This document shows, in pieces, positions 1-11,481 of a stretch of DNA of 64,000 nt (position 1 is the first letter of the stretch; each line of letters begins with the position of its first letter). The notes under the pieces were generated by a model, which was not told where the DNA came from, did not search any database, and was given only the letters and a program-made list of their open reading frames with translations. Origin of the DNA: Musa acuminata AAA Group (taxonomy: Eukaryota; Streptophyta; Magnoliopsida; Zingiberales; Musaceae). The stretch is taken from assembly GCF_036884655.1 (NCBI RefSeq), contig NC_088347.1:18408501-18472500 (forward strand). Reading direction: 5' to 3'. A program made the translations under genes and the position numbers.

Positions 1-298
1 TTAGTTGGGTTTGGTGGCAGCTTTAGGCTTGTAAATAAAGGTTGTGTCATGTGGACACTTGTGAGAGATTTTCGGTCTATAATGGACCATTTTAACCCTT
101 TGTTGTGCAACTGTTCAGAGCTTGCAAAGTCTGTTTGTAATTTGCATTGTCTATGAAGTGTTTCCTGGAATGTTTACTTGTGGATCCCGAGTGAGGCATT
201 TTCTCTAACCCGTTTTCTCTTTCGTGGGTCCCAAGGGACCATGGGAGGCTTCGGGGAGGCTGACCTTTGCGGACGGACACGCAAGGGTGCCGTACGAC

Positions 299-655
299 TT
301 AAGCAAAACCAGCTAAGTCCGTGACACCATGGCGATGGACGAAGGTGAAGAGATAAAGGTAAGAGAGGCCGGAGGTGGAGGTGGAGGTGAGGGAGAGTTG
401 GACCATCACGTTGTAGGCGCAACGGGTGAGGGCACAGGAGAGGACGAAGTGGGAAGCGGTAGGGACAAAAACACCTAAGAGGGGGAAGAGGGACCAGGAG
501 AGCACTGTGTGCCTAGCATCGGGCTGGTCGACGCACATCCACCTGAGGCAGAACCGAAAGCTCATGAGCTCGTCATCAGTACGGGAGAGGCTACGTGCGT
601 ACGACGCCCTATTAGACAAGAGAGGCTCGGTGCTACTGCTAGTGGTCGCTTCCAT
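299..655 (-). pseudogene. 5' fragment of a DUF3537 membrane-protein gene
   Basis: Reading from an ATG at 655, the first ~110 codons carry the N-terminus I recognise from plant DUF3537 proteins, which are multi-pass membrane proteins of unclear role: a Ser/Thr-rich start with EPLL, then LSRTDDEL, LRWMCVDQ, a hydrophobic segment (LSWSLFPLLGVFVPTASHF) and VQLSLTS. Similarity stops after FVHRHG; the expected continuation is replaced by eight unrelated residues and a stop at 299. Downstream minus-strand sequence shows no further family blocks. It lies in what should be the first intron of the PRR gene, on the same strand. I infer a truncated or captured fragment, not a working gene. The family call is from memory of the motif order and needs a profile search. 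Confidence 0.55.
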
Positions 656-689
656 GGCGCCTCCTCCTACCATTGATGGTGGACATCAG

Positions 690-1041
690 TTAACTCAGAC
701 TTGACGGAAGGGGCTTATATGCTACGTTATTTAAAATATAAGGGTTATTTTAGACACGAATAAACCATAAGGGCTTAAGTGGTCCATGACCAAAACCACA
801 GGGGCTAAAATGGACCTTAACCCTTTTCTAAACATAAATTACATGTGTCATTATATTAATGATTTATTGTATGTCAGCATGCCACGTAAGTATACTCTAA
901 TGTTTGTTAACTCAAACTTGACGAGGGGAACTTATATGCTACATTTTTAAAAATGTAAGGGTTTTTTTTTTACATGAGTAAACCATAAAGGCTTAAGTGA
1001 TCTATAGCCAAAACCACATGGGCTAAAATGGACCTTAACCC
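690..1041. repeat. Diverged direct repeat, ~130 bp, two copies
   Basis: The block at about 690-820 (beginning near AACTCAGACTTGACG and ending near AAATGGACCTTAACCC) recurs in the same order and orientation at about 908-1041 with scattered changes. A shorter related piece (AATGGACCATTTTAACCC) occurs near 80-100, on the other side of the DUF3537 fragment. Similar text on both sides suggests a mobile element carried the gene fragment, but no terminal inverted repeats or target duplications were identified. Confidence 0.5.
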
Positions 1042-2476
1042 AACATAAAAATAAAATAACATATTATAAATGATAGTGTATGACATGAATTTTAAAACAA
1101 CAAAAAGTGGACAATATGAAATAATTTCATACTCAAAACAATTATAGATGGAGAAAAGGTGTTGCAAAAGAGATTCCATGTAATGAAACACAAAAGAACA
1201 ATCTATAAACTTCTATGCACTGGAATATTCAGGGCAAGTAAGACAACTGTTCATTCTACTTGCCATAAGAAAAGCTTACAATCTATAAATTCATAAATGC
1301 AGATTAACCTATAAATATTCAAACCCCATAATGATAGAAGCCTCAAACGCTAGGTTCAGTCTTAACATTAACCTATAGATATCAAGAAGTATCCCATATT
1401 ATTTTCTTCCTGAAAAGAGTCATTTAAATCATGGCATTAAATATACTAATGTTGTTTATTCCCATACATACACAATCCATTTCTTTGCCTGCACTTCAAA
1501 CTTGGGAATCGAGTTAGGCTTTGCCTTGATGTGGATCAGCCTATGCCATGACTGAAATGATCCAAGCTCTAATTTTCAGACTTAAGTACCTTGGTTTGAG
1601 CCAGCACAGAGCCCATATGTAATTGTATTTACAACTAGGGAGCAATTCAACCATGATTATGTTAATGGGTGGATAGACTCCCACAAGTAAAACAAAATGA
1701 TATTTGATAAAAGGAACATAATAACCATGTGCACTTGATAATAATCCATAGTTCTTTAAAGGATATCACCAGTATGCATTTGTTAGGTATCTTGTTTGAG
1801 CATGTAACACATGTTGTATGTTTAATAATCCCCAGATCTTATAAGGACCTTTACTGTTGTTATCTACAATTAAGTATCAAATTCCATCATAGGCTTACAA
1901 CATTTAGACCGGTGAATTCTTTTTTCTATGACCACTGTGATGACCACTGTGATCTTCAATCTCCTATATTTCGATGATCGATCCCATTAAAAACAAACAA
2001 TTAATGGGCATGCAAAGTAAAAACTCATCACAAGTAAAAGGAAGTGAACAATTGAAATGAAAATCTCTTGGTCATTGCCTAAATATTGCAAGCAAAGTTC
2101 AGTAAGACCATATGAGCACAGAAACATTTTCCCTTTAAAGGAAAGGGAGTTCCCTCATCCCTCCATTTGGTTGAAGAAGCTGAAATAAAGCAAATAAAGC
2201 AACTCAATAGATATGTCCATCTAAATCACATATTTATTGTGTATAACAGAAAATCAACTACAGTTTACCCGACCTATAAGGAAAATGTAGAATATTTATC
2301 AAAATCAGAAGTCAGAACAACAAAACAAATGTCTAGCCCACCTAGAATGGAAAATCTATTATATTTAGAAGATATGAAGATGACAGTTGTTGCCTTTTTT
2401 TAGCACACTAAGTTCAGCACTTACAATAGAATTGAGTTAGAACTAAAGCAGAATCACCAGGAGATTGAATGTTTAC

Positions 2477-2849
2477 CTTCATAACTGCAGTTGCGGAGTA
2501 ACGCACTGACAACTTGACGCGTCGAATCATCATACTCCACCAGCAAAATCTTGAGCGTTCTGACGGGAAGGAACCTCTCCCAGCGGATGATTGGCCCTGG
2601 CGACTGTTGCTGCTGCTGCTTCTGGAGCCCACCAGACTGTTGTTCCGGTGGCACAGCATCCCCTATCTGGTTATGGTTCAACCCTCCCACTGCCTCATTG
2701 ATCTTGGACTCATCTTCCTCTGAGAGCCCTTGACGTTCCTCGGCAGCGGCATCCGCTACCTCTTTGTACTCGTTCTGATCCCGATGGCTACTGCTCGCCA
2801 GCCCCTTATTCCTACCCCCATCGGGGCTCACCTGATGGGCACCTACCAT
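2477..2849 (-). CDS. Pseudo-response regulator (PRR7/PRR37/PRR73-like), first coding exon only
   Basis: PRR proteins are nuclear transcriptional repressors of the plant circadian clock, with an N-terminal pseudo-receiver and a C-terminal CCT domain. This exon encodes ~124 residues: a low-complexity N-terminus with a Gln run (QKQQQQQ), then the family-defining entry to the receiver, IRWERFLPVRTLKILLVE, followed by YDDSTRQVVSALL. Known monocot members read very similarly, usually with Asn where this one has Tyr before DDSTR. The start is the ATG at 2849; three codons upstream lies an in-frame TAG that also fits a splice acceptor. The exon ends at a clean donor (AAG/GTAAAC, 2477/2476). The acidic pair DD of the receiver pocket is present. 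The rest of the receiver and the CCT domain are outside the window, so integrity cannot be judged. Confidence 0.85.
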
Positions 2850-2858
2850 CAATAACAA

Positions 2859-3104
2859 CTAAATGCACACATCTCGTTCCCTTCTTAACGAGCATAGAAC
2901 GTAAACCCCGATCAACACCACCTATTTCTGAAACCACAATAAAAGATGGCGATGAACTCGAAGCACTGCAAATTGAAACCATTCTCAGACCAACAAAAGA
3001 TAAAACAGCTATTTCGAGTAAAACACGATATCGCCTTCGAATCAGACTTCAAAACAAAGACAATCATCAAAATGAAAGAGTAATCCGCCGATTTGCGGCC
3101 TTAC
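2859..3104 (-). other. Candidate 5'UTR intron of the PRR gene
   Basis: On the minus strand a donor-like GTAAGG begins at 3104 and a T-rich stretch ends in an acceptor-like CATTTAG at 2859, ten bases before the start codon. The intervening sequence is T-rich with no coding potential. PRR7-clade genes often have a leader intron. An alternative acceptor (TTTGCAG) occurs near 2965. RNA evidence would be required to fix the junctions. Confidence 0.4.
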
Positions 3105-3480
3105 ATGACGATCAACAGCGATACTAACGAAAAGCCCAAAGAGCTAATCGAGAACCACAAAGAGCAAAGAGCCAACAAAAGAATCCAACAAAACGCCAAA
3201 TAGATTTCCAGACCAAGAGGAACTCCCAACAACCTTGATTAACACCATCAAGAACAGGGAAAACGTATCAGATTTCGAGTCCCTCCGCCACCGATAAAAG
3301 TGTGAAATCTCAGGAACCCGTTCCCGGAGATCCGACCAACTACGAACTCCCTGTAAAGATCCAAAAAAATAAAGGACAAGAAAATTTCCGGGAGGAGGAG
3401 GATCCGATTTGGGGAATCTAAATCTCAGGTCGGCGAGGAGGAGCTCCTTCTTGGTCTTGGCCAGCGGGAAGCGCCATGGA
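3105..3480 (-). other. Probable 5'UTR exon of the PRR gene
   Basis: This stretch lies between the leader-intron donor and the G-rich promoter block. It has no ORF matching a known family, is richer in TC/CT on the minus strand as plant leaders often are, and includes GGAGGAGGAGGATCC near 3390 on the plus strand. The transcription start cannot be placed from sequence alone. Confidence 0.3.
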
Positions 3481-3487
3481 CTACGGC

Positions 3488-3600
3488 TCGGACCGCGGCG
3501 GGGGGGGGCGGGGGGGGGGGTGCGCCGAGGCGGGTCGCGGGGGTGCTCGGGGGGTCGGGGATGGTGCGTGGGGGATGGGGGGTTTGGGTTTGAGACGAGA
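3488..3600 (+). other. G-run block with quadruplex potential upstream of PRR
   Basis: Long plus-strand G runs (two of 8-10 G near 3498-3520, then several runs of 4-6 G up to 3590) are separated by one to six bases, which fits the usual quadruplex pattern. On the transcribed minus orientation these Gs lie on the template strand. The reading frames that cross it on both strands are compositional and are not called as genes. Confidence 0.55.
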
Positions 3601-3655
3601 TATCATCGGAACTGGAGGCGTCGAAGGAGAGAGATATTAGGGTCGGGTCGCCGGG

Positions 3656-3803
3656 TGACGTGGAGCAAATGGAGGTGGGCAACAGGCGTCGAGGCCAAGT
3701 CGGACGGGAGATGGCCTCACGTGGAGGTACACGTGGACGAGATCAATAGCCGCGAGCTGACGCTTCCCCTGCGCATCCGCCGCGATCGATTTCGGCCACG
3801 TCG
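3656..3803. promoter_or_regulatory. Cluster of ACGT-core (G-box type) sites upstream of PRR
   Basis: Two perfect CACGTG G-boxes lie 12 bp apart (3718-3723 and 3730-3735). They are flanked by TGACGTGG at 3656-3663 and CCACGTCG near 3796, and a further ACGT core lies near 3939. G-boxes are bound by PIF, HY5/bZIP and clock-associated complexes, and are common in clock-gene promoters. Position and density support a promoter role; the binding factors are inference. No exact evening element (AAAATATCT) was found. Confidence 0.5.
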
Positions 3804-4056
3804 GAAGGTGCGGGGCGTTGCATCAGTTAGCTTACCGCAACGCGTCTGGACGCCTCATGTAGTAAATAAAAGGAGATTCGAGGGCGGTATGTTAATTCTG
3901 GCAGTGCGGGGACCAACCAGTGAGAGAATAAAAATCATAACGTCGAGTTAACGGTGTTTATTTCTCCCTTATTCCGGATTCGGATCACGGTGTTATTTGG
4001 AAACACTCGGACCCAAAAAAATTTGTATCTTTACATTTCTGTTATTACTGATATGA

Positions 4057-4061
<5 letters not shown>

Positions 4062-4113
<52 letters not shown>
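4062..4113. repeat. (GA)26 microsatellite
   Basis: An uninterrupted AG/GA dinucleotide run of about 52 bp. On the PRR sense (minus) strand it reads as CT repeats upstream of the gene. Such tracts are polymorphic and can bind GAGA-type (BPC) factors in plants. Confidence 0.95.
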
Positions 4114-4117
<4 letters not shown>

Positions 4118-5357
4118 AAAACTCTTTTATTAAAAATTTCAAATATATTTATATATTTATAAATTTTAATATGACCAACACCAAATAATTAGGATGCTAT
4201 GGTTTATTGTTTATTTTTAAACATAATAATAAACCCTAATTTTTAGGTTTTTAAAATTGGAATACAAGTAAATAATAAATCATTTGTTTCTATATTATAA
4301 ATAATTGGATCAATGGTGATAGTGTCACGAATATCATCGATTGGTGAATCGACCTGATAGGTTCACTATTGAAGGTGCAGGCTTATTCTATTATTTCCTC
4401 TTCACTGATGTAGCAGACCGACGAGGGAGGTTCGTTAGGAGGATGATTCGCAAGGGGTGATCTAGCCTTGAAATGGAAAGACCTAGTAGAGGAATCGGGC
4501 TCTCCTTTGTTGTGGGGTTATCTCGTAACAGTGATGTCATCTCTTGGTTGTTGATAGTCCTACACAACAAGTCTACGCCAGGGGCTTCCCGACTGAGCGC
4601 TTGGTGGGGGATGTCAAGTCTCCATTTTGGCCCCCCCTTATCTAGTGGGGTGAAGGTGTCAATGTGGCTAGCTTGCTTGCTTGTGGGCTACATCAAGAGG
4701 ATTGTCAGGGCCATGCTTGTGGTCAGGCTCCCTTCTTTTGTTCAGGTCGAGTACGACCTTCTCTTCTTCTATCTGGTTGGAAGGACAAGTGAGGTTGGGT
4801 CATGCAGTCAACCATTAATATAGAGCGGGTCTTGGTGTGCCCACTTCTTGAACTTAGGCCGGATCACATGGTCTCTTGCGGGGAGCTGATGACTTGGAGT
4901 CTTGCTTAGGTATTTGCTTACGTGGCTGAGAAGCTAGGAAGGGATAGGATTATCCCTATCATAGCCCCTTGGTGTTGGTCAGGGTGTCATAGAATTAGTT
5001 GAAATTGCTTAAGTCCTGAGACACTCTTGCAGCAAAGTCATGGACTTAGCTGGAGTTGCCTAAGTCGTGAAGCACCCTTGCGCCAACTCCTCGGACTTAG
5101 CTAGGTTTGTCTAAGTCATAAGATGCCCTTACAACATATGTGTCCGCAAAGGGTCAGCCTTGTTGCAACCTCGTACAGGTCGAAGGACTTGTAAAATAGA
5201 AAGTTGATTAGATTGAAAACGAATGACAGACAAGTCTTGATGTTTCACGAAGAGGGAAGCTTTACAAACAACTTAGCGAGCACCTTGAGTGTAAGAGAAA
5301 AAAGAGAAAGAGAAAACAAGGACTTTCAAAAGTAGAATGAACAGTTACAAGCAACTT
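4114..5357. other. Unassigned TE-like sequence with short degenerate tandem repeats
   Basis: No ORF with recognisable homology. At about 4998-5150 a ~65-bp unit recurs three times with changes, each with a form of CTTAAGTC or GGACTTAGCT followed by a CACCCTTGC-like segment. The part from 5150 to 5357 ends where homology to the SLE long terminal repeat begins, so it may be filler at a deletion junction. I see no gene here. Confidence 0.35.
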
Positions 5358-5572
5358 GGCCCGATGCCCGAATTATCGGCCTGAAGTCTTCTGCCGACAC
5401 GTTGACCGATCCTTCGGCTCGACGTCCAATCTTCTAACATGTTCCACTCTAGCCTAACATGATTCTTCCTACTTCAATTATCTCTCCTTGATCGAAGCTT
5501 CTTGCGTCACTTAAAATATAAATCAGATAAACACTATCAATTGGTTTCATCATCAAAATCTGAGATTTAACA
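5358..5572 (-). mobile_element. Truncated 3' LTR of old Sirevirus-like element (SLE-1)
   Basis: About 215 bp matching the corresponding end of the right-hand LTR at 9800-10018 (GGCCCGATGCC followed by the tract ending TGAGATTTAACA). On the element's minus-strand sense it begins TGTTAAATCTC and is preceded by a polypurine tract (plus strand 5573-5586). The remaining ~1.1 kb of this LTR is missing, replaced by unrelated sequence to the left. Confidence 0.7.
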
Positions 5573-7734
5573 ATCTCCCTCTTTTTGATGATGACAACCA
5601 ATTGATGATAGAGTTAACCTTAACTCCCCCTATTAATATGCAATATTGATAGAACTCTTGAATTTAAAAATTCAAGCAAAAATCATATATAACATCATCA
5701 CACTTCTTCCCCCTTTGTCATCAACAAAAAGGAGAAGTGCATCATCCAAGCAACAAATTTTAGAGATATGTAAGTTTTACAACATACAAGCTAGCAATAA
5801 TTTTTCATCACTTTACAACATGCAAGTTAGTAAATTTTATATCATTTTAGAGCATGCATAATCACCAAATCATCATAAATTTTAACGATGTGCAAGATTA
5901 CAAATTTTGCAAGTTTGTCTTTGAGATTTGCAAGATAGCACTTTTTGCTTCTCTTTTAAGATGAGAAAGCTAGCAAGTTTGCTTCTTTTGCAATATGCAA
6001 GTTTCCAAAATTTGCATCTTGAGCCAGTAATTTTTCTCCCCCTTTGTCATTGTCAAAAAGAAGGAAGAATACAATGTTGTAATTCTTTTCTCTTTACATC
6101 AATTTTCAAATTATAACAAAGTTAGAGTATCAATCCCTCCCCTTTTTTTTAAAATATGGTTGTATATCATTATGGTTTCAAATTAAAACATGCACAATTT
6201 TAAAACATTTCATTTCATTCTTACTTCACGCATGATACCAAAAATAAATCAATCATTACTATGGGCATATCATACATGATACAAAGATATTAAAATCTTT
6301 AAGCATTTATCACTTCATGATTGTTGGTACCCAACATTCAACTTCAAATATTCAAGATCATCAAAATCACTTGCAATAGATTCAAAATAAAATAAATAAA
6401 TTTATCGATCTCTTGAAATGCTAGTGATTTTTTTTCTCCCCTTTATCATTGTAAATAAGAATGAAGAAAAGCGGAATAATACCATAACAAAACTCAAGTC
6501 ATAATTATCAAAATATCAAGTAGCATATCATGGTTAATTTGAATACATCCTTTTTGGTGAATATCAAGAAGAATCATAGTATGAAAAATCTTGATTCATA
6601 GAAAAATCTCATGTATCGAATATCGAGAAATCAAGATGATGATTCATATATAAAAAATATCACAAGTTATAATCAAGAGAAAAATCATCATTCATTTTCA
6701 ACTCATTCAATTTATTAAATATATATTTCTTAGATATACATGATACCAAAATATGGATTCAAATGTTCAACATATAACATACATAATTTCAAACCATTGT
6801 ATACCATTATCAAGATTATAGTTTATTTGCATAAGTCTCTTATTTAGTAAATGGTAAGAAGAAATCATCGAAGATAGAAAATATTTTGATTCTCATAAAA
6901 GATAGCTCAAGTAGAGAAATCAAAACAAAAGTTCATGATTCAGTTGAAAAATTTTCATTCAAATTCAAATAATCAAAATCACTTTTTGGAAAATTCAATG
7001 AAGGTAATGTAATTAGATTTACATGAGAACTCCATTCATGTATAAGAAATCTCAAGTTATAAATCTTAAAAAATCAAGATAAAGCTCATTTAAATTCAAA
7101 TCGTCAAATCAAGATCATTTTCAAGAGATTACTTAAGATAGATTCATCACTAAGAATCACTTGTTGAAAAATCGAAAAGCTTTAGAGGTATTTTCAAGAA
7201 AACATACATTCTCCCTTTTTGTTTTAATTTAAGTGATTTGATTTCATACAAATATGCCTTTATCTTTTTATGCCAAATAAAAATATGCATCATCGTTTAA
7301 AACAAAAAAGAACTTTTATTATGGCAAAGATCAATAATCCATCATCATGCATAATTTTGAAAGATAAACTCATTAAGCATGATCTCAAATCATCGTTACA
7401 TTATTTAATTAAAACATCAAGCATGGTTTCATTACATATTATTGCTTCTTAAAAACATATATACAATTAATATTTTTAGGTATACAAGTATTAGATTTAT
7501 ATCTAACATTTTATTGCATTATCATAAAACATGCAATTGTCATGATCGTTTTTAAAATTATTAGAAAGATAAGCATGATCCTAAAACTTTTAACATTTTC
7601 ATTACATCATTAAACATAAAATTTTCAAAAAGAAATTTATATAACTAAATTAAAAATAACTCATTAAGAACATCAAGTAATTTTAAAGTAAACTAAGGAG
7701 ATATTGATTACCTCATTGTAGAAAGCCATTAAAG

Positions 7735-8580
7735 CATAGTTTGCCACCTCGCCTTTGTTAGTTTTCTCTTCGTCTTCGGATGAGCTTGATTCGTCCCAGA
7801 GTGCTTCTTCTTCTTGCGTTCATAGCAAGTACGTATGTTCTTTTTAAGTTTATTTTTATTCTTTAATTCTTGTTTCATGAACTTTTTAAGTTTTATAGTG
7901 AGAAGTTCAAGTTCACCATCACTTGAGCTTTCGCTCGAGTGGTCTTCTTTTATTCTAAGTGTAAAATCCTTCCAGTTCTTTGGAAGGTTGTTATCAAGTT
8001 TTCTTGTTCTATATAATTCATTTCATAGGTCATTAAAGACCCAATCAGTTTTTCAATGGGAAAATGGTTCAAGTTCTTTGATTCTTGTATTGTCGTTACT
8101 TTATAATCCCAATTTTTAGAAAGTGAATGTAAAACTTTATTAACAAGTTTAAAGTTCGAAAAACTTTTACCAAGTGCTTTTAAACTATTGACGACATTCA
8201 TAAAATGAGTGTATATGTCAACAATAGTTTTGCTTGGTTTCATATGAAACAACTCGAAATCATGTATCAAAAAATTAATTTTAGAGTATTTAACTCTACT
8301 AGTGCCTTCGTGTGTGATTTTGAAAGTGTGCTAAATATCGAAAGTCGTTTCACAAGTAGAAACCCAATTGAATTTATTTTTATCTAAGGTGCAAAATAAG
8401 ATATTTATAACCTTTGCATTTAAAGAAAAAGTCTTCTTATCCAACTCATTCCAATCATTCATCAGAAGAGAAGACTTTTGAAAACTAAATTCGATTATAT
8501 TCCATAAATTGAGATTCAACGAAAGTAAGAAAACTCTCATTCGAGTTTTCCAATATATGTAGTCCGTCCCATTGAACATA
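7735..8580 (-). pseudogene. Broken gag (DUF4219/UBN2 type) of SLE-1
   Basis: Two minus-strand blocks match the gag of copy A. Block 8331-8579 carries the DUF4219-like start (TDYIYWKTRMRVFLLSLNL) and the NKFNWVSTCETTFDI segment; block 7950-8270 carries the UBN2-like part with FELFHMKPSKTIVDIYTHF and LNHFPIEKLIGSLMTYEM. Frame changes and stops separate them, and the acidic tail follows in degraded form to about 7735. The gag should form the particle that packages element RNA; this copy cannot. It is clearly older than copy A. Confidence 0.75.
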
Positions 8581-8662
8581 GGAGGACGAATGAGAGAGTG
8601 ACCCTCTTAAAAGTAAAAAAAAATCATTTCTCTTGGGTGTTAAATCAAATGAGAAAAACGTG

Positions 8663-8674
8663 GCTCTGATACCA
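8663..8674 (-). other. Primer-binding site of SLE-1 (initiator Met tRNA type)
   Basis: The plus strand reads GCTCTGATACCA, i.e. TGGTATCAGAGC on the element's sense strand, complementary to the 3' end of plant initiator methionine tRNA. It lies two bases inside the right-hand (5') LTR. Confidence 0.85.
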
Positions 8675-8676
8675 AC

Positions 8677-10018
8677 TTTTAGGAATGATTCGGCACTAGG
8701 GAGGGGGAGGGGGGGGGAGGGGGTGAATCAGTGCAGCGGTAAAAATTATGTCGATTCAAAATCTCATTACGATTAAACACGTTTCAGAAGATGTTAATTT
8801 GAAAGCATACATAAGAGTGTAGTGGATGTAAAGCAAGTAAAGAATGACATTTTGTAGTAAATGTAAATTGCAAGAACTTATAAAAAAAAAAATGTAAATT
8901 GCAAGAAGTAAATGCAAACCAAGTTATCGTGGTTCGGTCGCCATGACCTACATCCACTCCACCAATTTCTCTTCCGTCGAGGCCACCGACATCCACTAAT
9001 GATCTTGCTTTAATAGGCGAAGATCAAACTCCTTCTTATAACTCTATTCTCCTTTTGACAAGCTTAGGAGAAAACCTTTACAAGTTTCACACCTCTTATA
9101 GAATGAACTCTAAACTCTAAACTCTAAGAGGTAGAGGGGAACACTCAACACTTTTTAAGTTTTTTCAACTCTTTTTTGTCACGGATTCTTTCCCCCTTTC
9201 TACCCAATTCTTACCATTCTAATCAGGAAAGAGTGGGGTATTTATAGGCCCTAAATCGATTCAAATTTGGAGCCTAAAATTCAAATCCCTAAGATTTCAG
9301 TGTACGGGTAGTACCACCGCTTGCACTAGGCGGTACCACCGCTTGCAGCCTGACACTGAGTAGTACTACCACCCAATATGGTAGTATTACCACCTGGGAG
9401 ACTGTGTCTAAGCGGTACCACTGCTTGACAGCCTTGAAGATTGGGTTTTTTGAGTTTTCCAACTCACAAGCAGTTCTACCGCCAATTCTGGGGGTGCCAC
9501 CGCCTGGCCCAACATTTGGGTCATTGAATAGGCCTCCCAATGAACTCAAATCACTCCTAATTTAGGCCCAATTGGCCCCTAATTGAGTTGGTATTGTTTC
9601 ACCCCAATACTGACTCAATTGGACCTAAAATCTACTTCGATCTAGATAATTATTATAAAGCTCAACAAATGTTATCTGGTTATGTCATTAGTTCGACACT
9701 TCGTCCGATTCTTCGGTGCATCATCCTCTCTTGCAACCTATTGCCCAATTAGCTAATTGACCTCTGCAACTTCGATTTCCTTACTGTAATTTTTGCTCTT
9801 CTTGGCCCGATGCCTGAATTATCAACCCGAAGTCTTCTACCGACATGCCGACCGATCCTCCGGCTCGATGTCCAATCTTTTGACATGTTCCACTCCAGCC
9901 CAATATGATTCTTCCTGCCTCAATTGTCTCTCCCTAATCGAAGCTTCCTGCATCACTCAAAATGTAAATCAGATAAACACTATCAATTGATTTCATCATC
10001 AAAATATGAGATTCAATA
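8677..10018 (-). mobile_element. 5' LTR of SLE-1, ~1.34 kb, degraded ends
   Basis: It has the family landmarks in order on the plus strand: a mutated tip (TTTTAGG instead of TGTTAGG), the G-run followed by TGAATCAGTGCAGCGG, the CACTCCACCAATTTCTC leader-like block, a TATA box on the minus strand (plus TATTTATA, 9239-9246), a degenerate array of GGCGGTACCACCGC-like palindromes (about 9300-9510), and the tract ending ATTCAATA where intact copies end ATTCAACA. About 1.3 kb, half the size of copy A LTRs and close to the LTR at 38865-40185. Confidence 0.7.
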
Positions 10019-11481
10019 GTCTTTGCTTCGTCACCTTCAGTAATGTGCACCTGCTAGTACCCCAATCAAAGGTTGAGTTTGGAGAAGTACTTTGCTTTAT
10101 CTAGTTGGTCGAACAAGTTTGCGATGAGCGGGATGAGATACTTATTCTTCACCGTCACCTTGTTGAGGGCTCAATAGTCAACGCATAGTCTGGGGCTCTC
10201 ACCTTTTCTCTTTTGGAAGAGAACTAGAGCTCCGAATAGTGCTTTAGAACTACGGATAAGACCACCGTTTAGTAGTTCATTTAATTGCTTTCTGAGCTCT
10301 ACCAACTCTAGAGGGGACATGCAGTAGGGTGGTCTTGCTAGAGACTTCACTCTCTACTCCAGCTTGATATAATGATCCATGCCTCTATGTGGTAGCAAAG
10401 TTTTTGGCAACTCGGATGACATAATATTTGTGAACTCCTTTAGAATGTTTGCCACCACAGCAAGTTCAGGAATGGCCTCCTCGTCGAGGGGCTCTAGCTT
10501 CACAACAGCCACGAATGTTAATTCACCTTTTCATACCCCTTTCTTCAGTTGTAATACCGATATTTATTGGGGGTCCTTGGTTCTTCTCCAAGAGATGAGA
10601 ACCACATAGGGGTCATCACCTCTCATCATACATAGGGAGTTTAGGAACGGTATTGGCATCAACTTTACCACGTATATAAACTCCATTCCGAGAATCACTT
10701 GTAAGTCATCAAATGGCGCCACCATCATACTCCCGCTCTATGTTCCGATCTTAATGGGGACTCCCTTTGCCGGCTCGGAGATCCGCTTGGCCTCTGAGTT
10801 CACTACTTTCATACGACTTGGGTTCTTCTCCAAGATCAGCCTTAGTCGCTTTGTTTCTCGGTCGGCAATAAAGTTATGGGTAGCGCCCGTGTCCATCACT
10901 GCATGGGTTGTTTGGCCATTAAGCTTAACGTTTACGTACATCAACTTACTACTCCCTGCTTTCTATGGCTTTGCCTTCATGTTCTCCTCCACTTGACCCT
11001 GCAATTCATTCAATAAATGCATTGCTCCTATTCGAGGACCTTGTGACTTCTCATTATCGCTTTTGAATTCTTAACTACTTGAACTAAGGGTGACGGCCTT
11101 GCCCTTGTTTGATTTGGGGGGATCGATTGAAGCTGTTAAGGCATTGAGTGCTTATTTTTATGGGTACTCCCTCGCCATGTTCGGCCCTCCGCACAAGAAG
11201 CATCCACCAGGTTTTGGGGCCTTGCCTATTGAGCTTAGCTTTTTATGGGAATTCTTCTTCTTTTACTCGCCCTCGGGCTCCTTCCCTCAAGAATATTTTG
11301 GAGGTCAATTTCTTAAAGATTGTTTCGCTTTCCCTAAGTCCTCTAAAGAAACAAAGTTGGCGAGTCTTTCTACGGCCGCAATTGCCCTGATCACATTGGT
11401 GACATTCCTTCGATATAGTTCCTATTGAGCCCATAGCTTCAAGCCATCAAGGAAACTGAATAGCTTATCCTTCTCGGACAT
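10019..11481 (-). pseudogene. Ty3/gypsy remnant D: RT start, protease, zinc knuckle, end of gag
   Basis: Minus-strand pol fragments, read right to left: the gag end (MSEKDKLFSFLDGLK-like, 11420-11481), a zinc-knuckle-like CFLCGGPN near 11190, an aspartic protease with DTGATHNF (ORF 10738-10944), then a broken reverse-transcriptase start (YPIPLI-like and [17 protein letters not shown]) ending at 10019 where SLE-1 abuts. Stops and frameshifts are frequent. The gag upstream half continues at 19991 after copy A. RT core, RNase H and integrase are absent. Confidence 0.7.

Larger units (their letters stand above)
1..2476 (-). other. Probable first intron of the PRR gene, partial
   Basis: AT-rich sequence following a good donor site (GTAAAC on the minus strand, starting at 2476). 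No PRR receiver exon 2 (the stretch normally beginning IPAENG) could be found on the minus strand down to base 1, so the intron is at least 2.4 kb or the gene is truncated. Apart from the DUF3537 fragment and a duplicated ~130-bp block (690-1040), I recognise nothing here. Short ORFs in this stretch look like chance. Confidence 0.45.
5573..8676 (-). mobile_element. Internal region of SLE-1, gag plus pol-less AT-rich DNA
   Basis: About 3.1 kb, close to the 3.29 kb internal region of copy A. It starts with the polypurine tract and a conserved TTTTTGATGATGACAACCA block, continues through ~2.1 kb of AT-rich non-coding DNA, then the gag remnant, and ends at a primer-binding site. No protease, integrase, reverse transcriptase or RNase H motif was seen. 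CTCCCCCTTTGTCAT-type motifs recur at about 5623, 5703, 6036 and 6434, in the same order as in copy A. Confidence 0.65.

Noticed and set aside
2167..2403. Plus-strand 78-codon ORF (ENLLYLEDMKM) as a PRR exon 2
   Set aside because: Superficially resembles the YLEDL text of PRR exon 2, but it is on the wrong strand and lacks the surrounding receiver motifs.
3409..3951. 180-codon plus-strand ORF rich in Arg and Gly
   Set aside because: It runs across the G-run promoter block, with no domain and an antisense low-complexity partner (3425-3682). Explained by GC composition.
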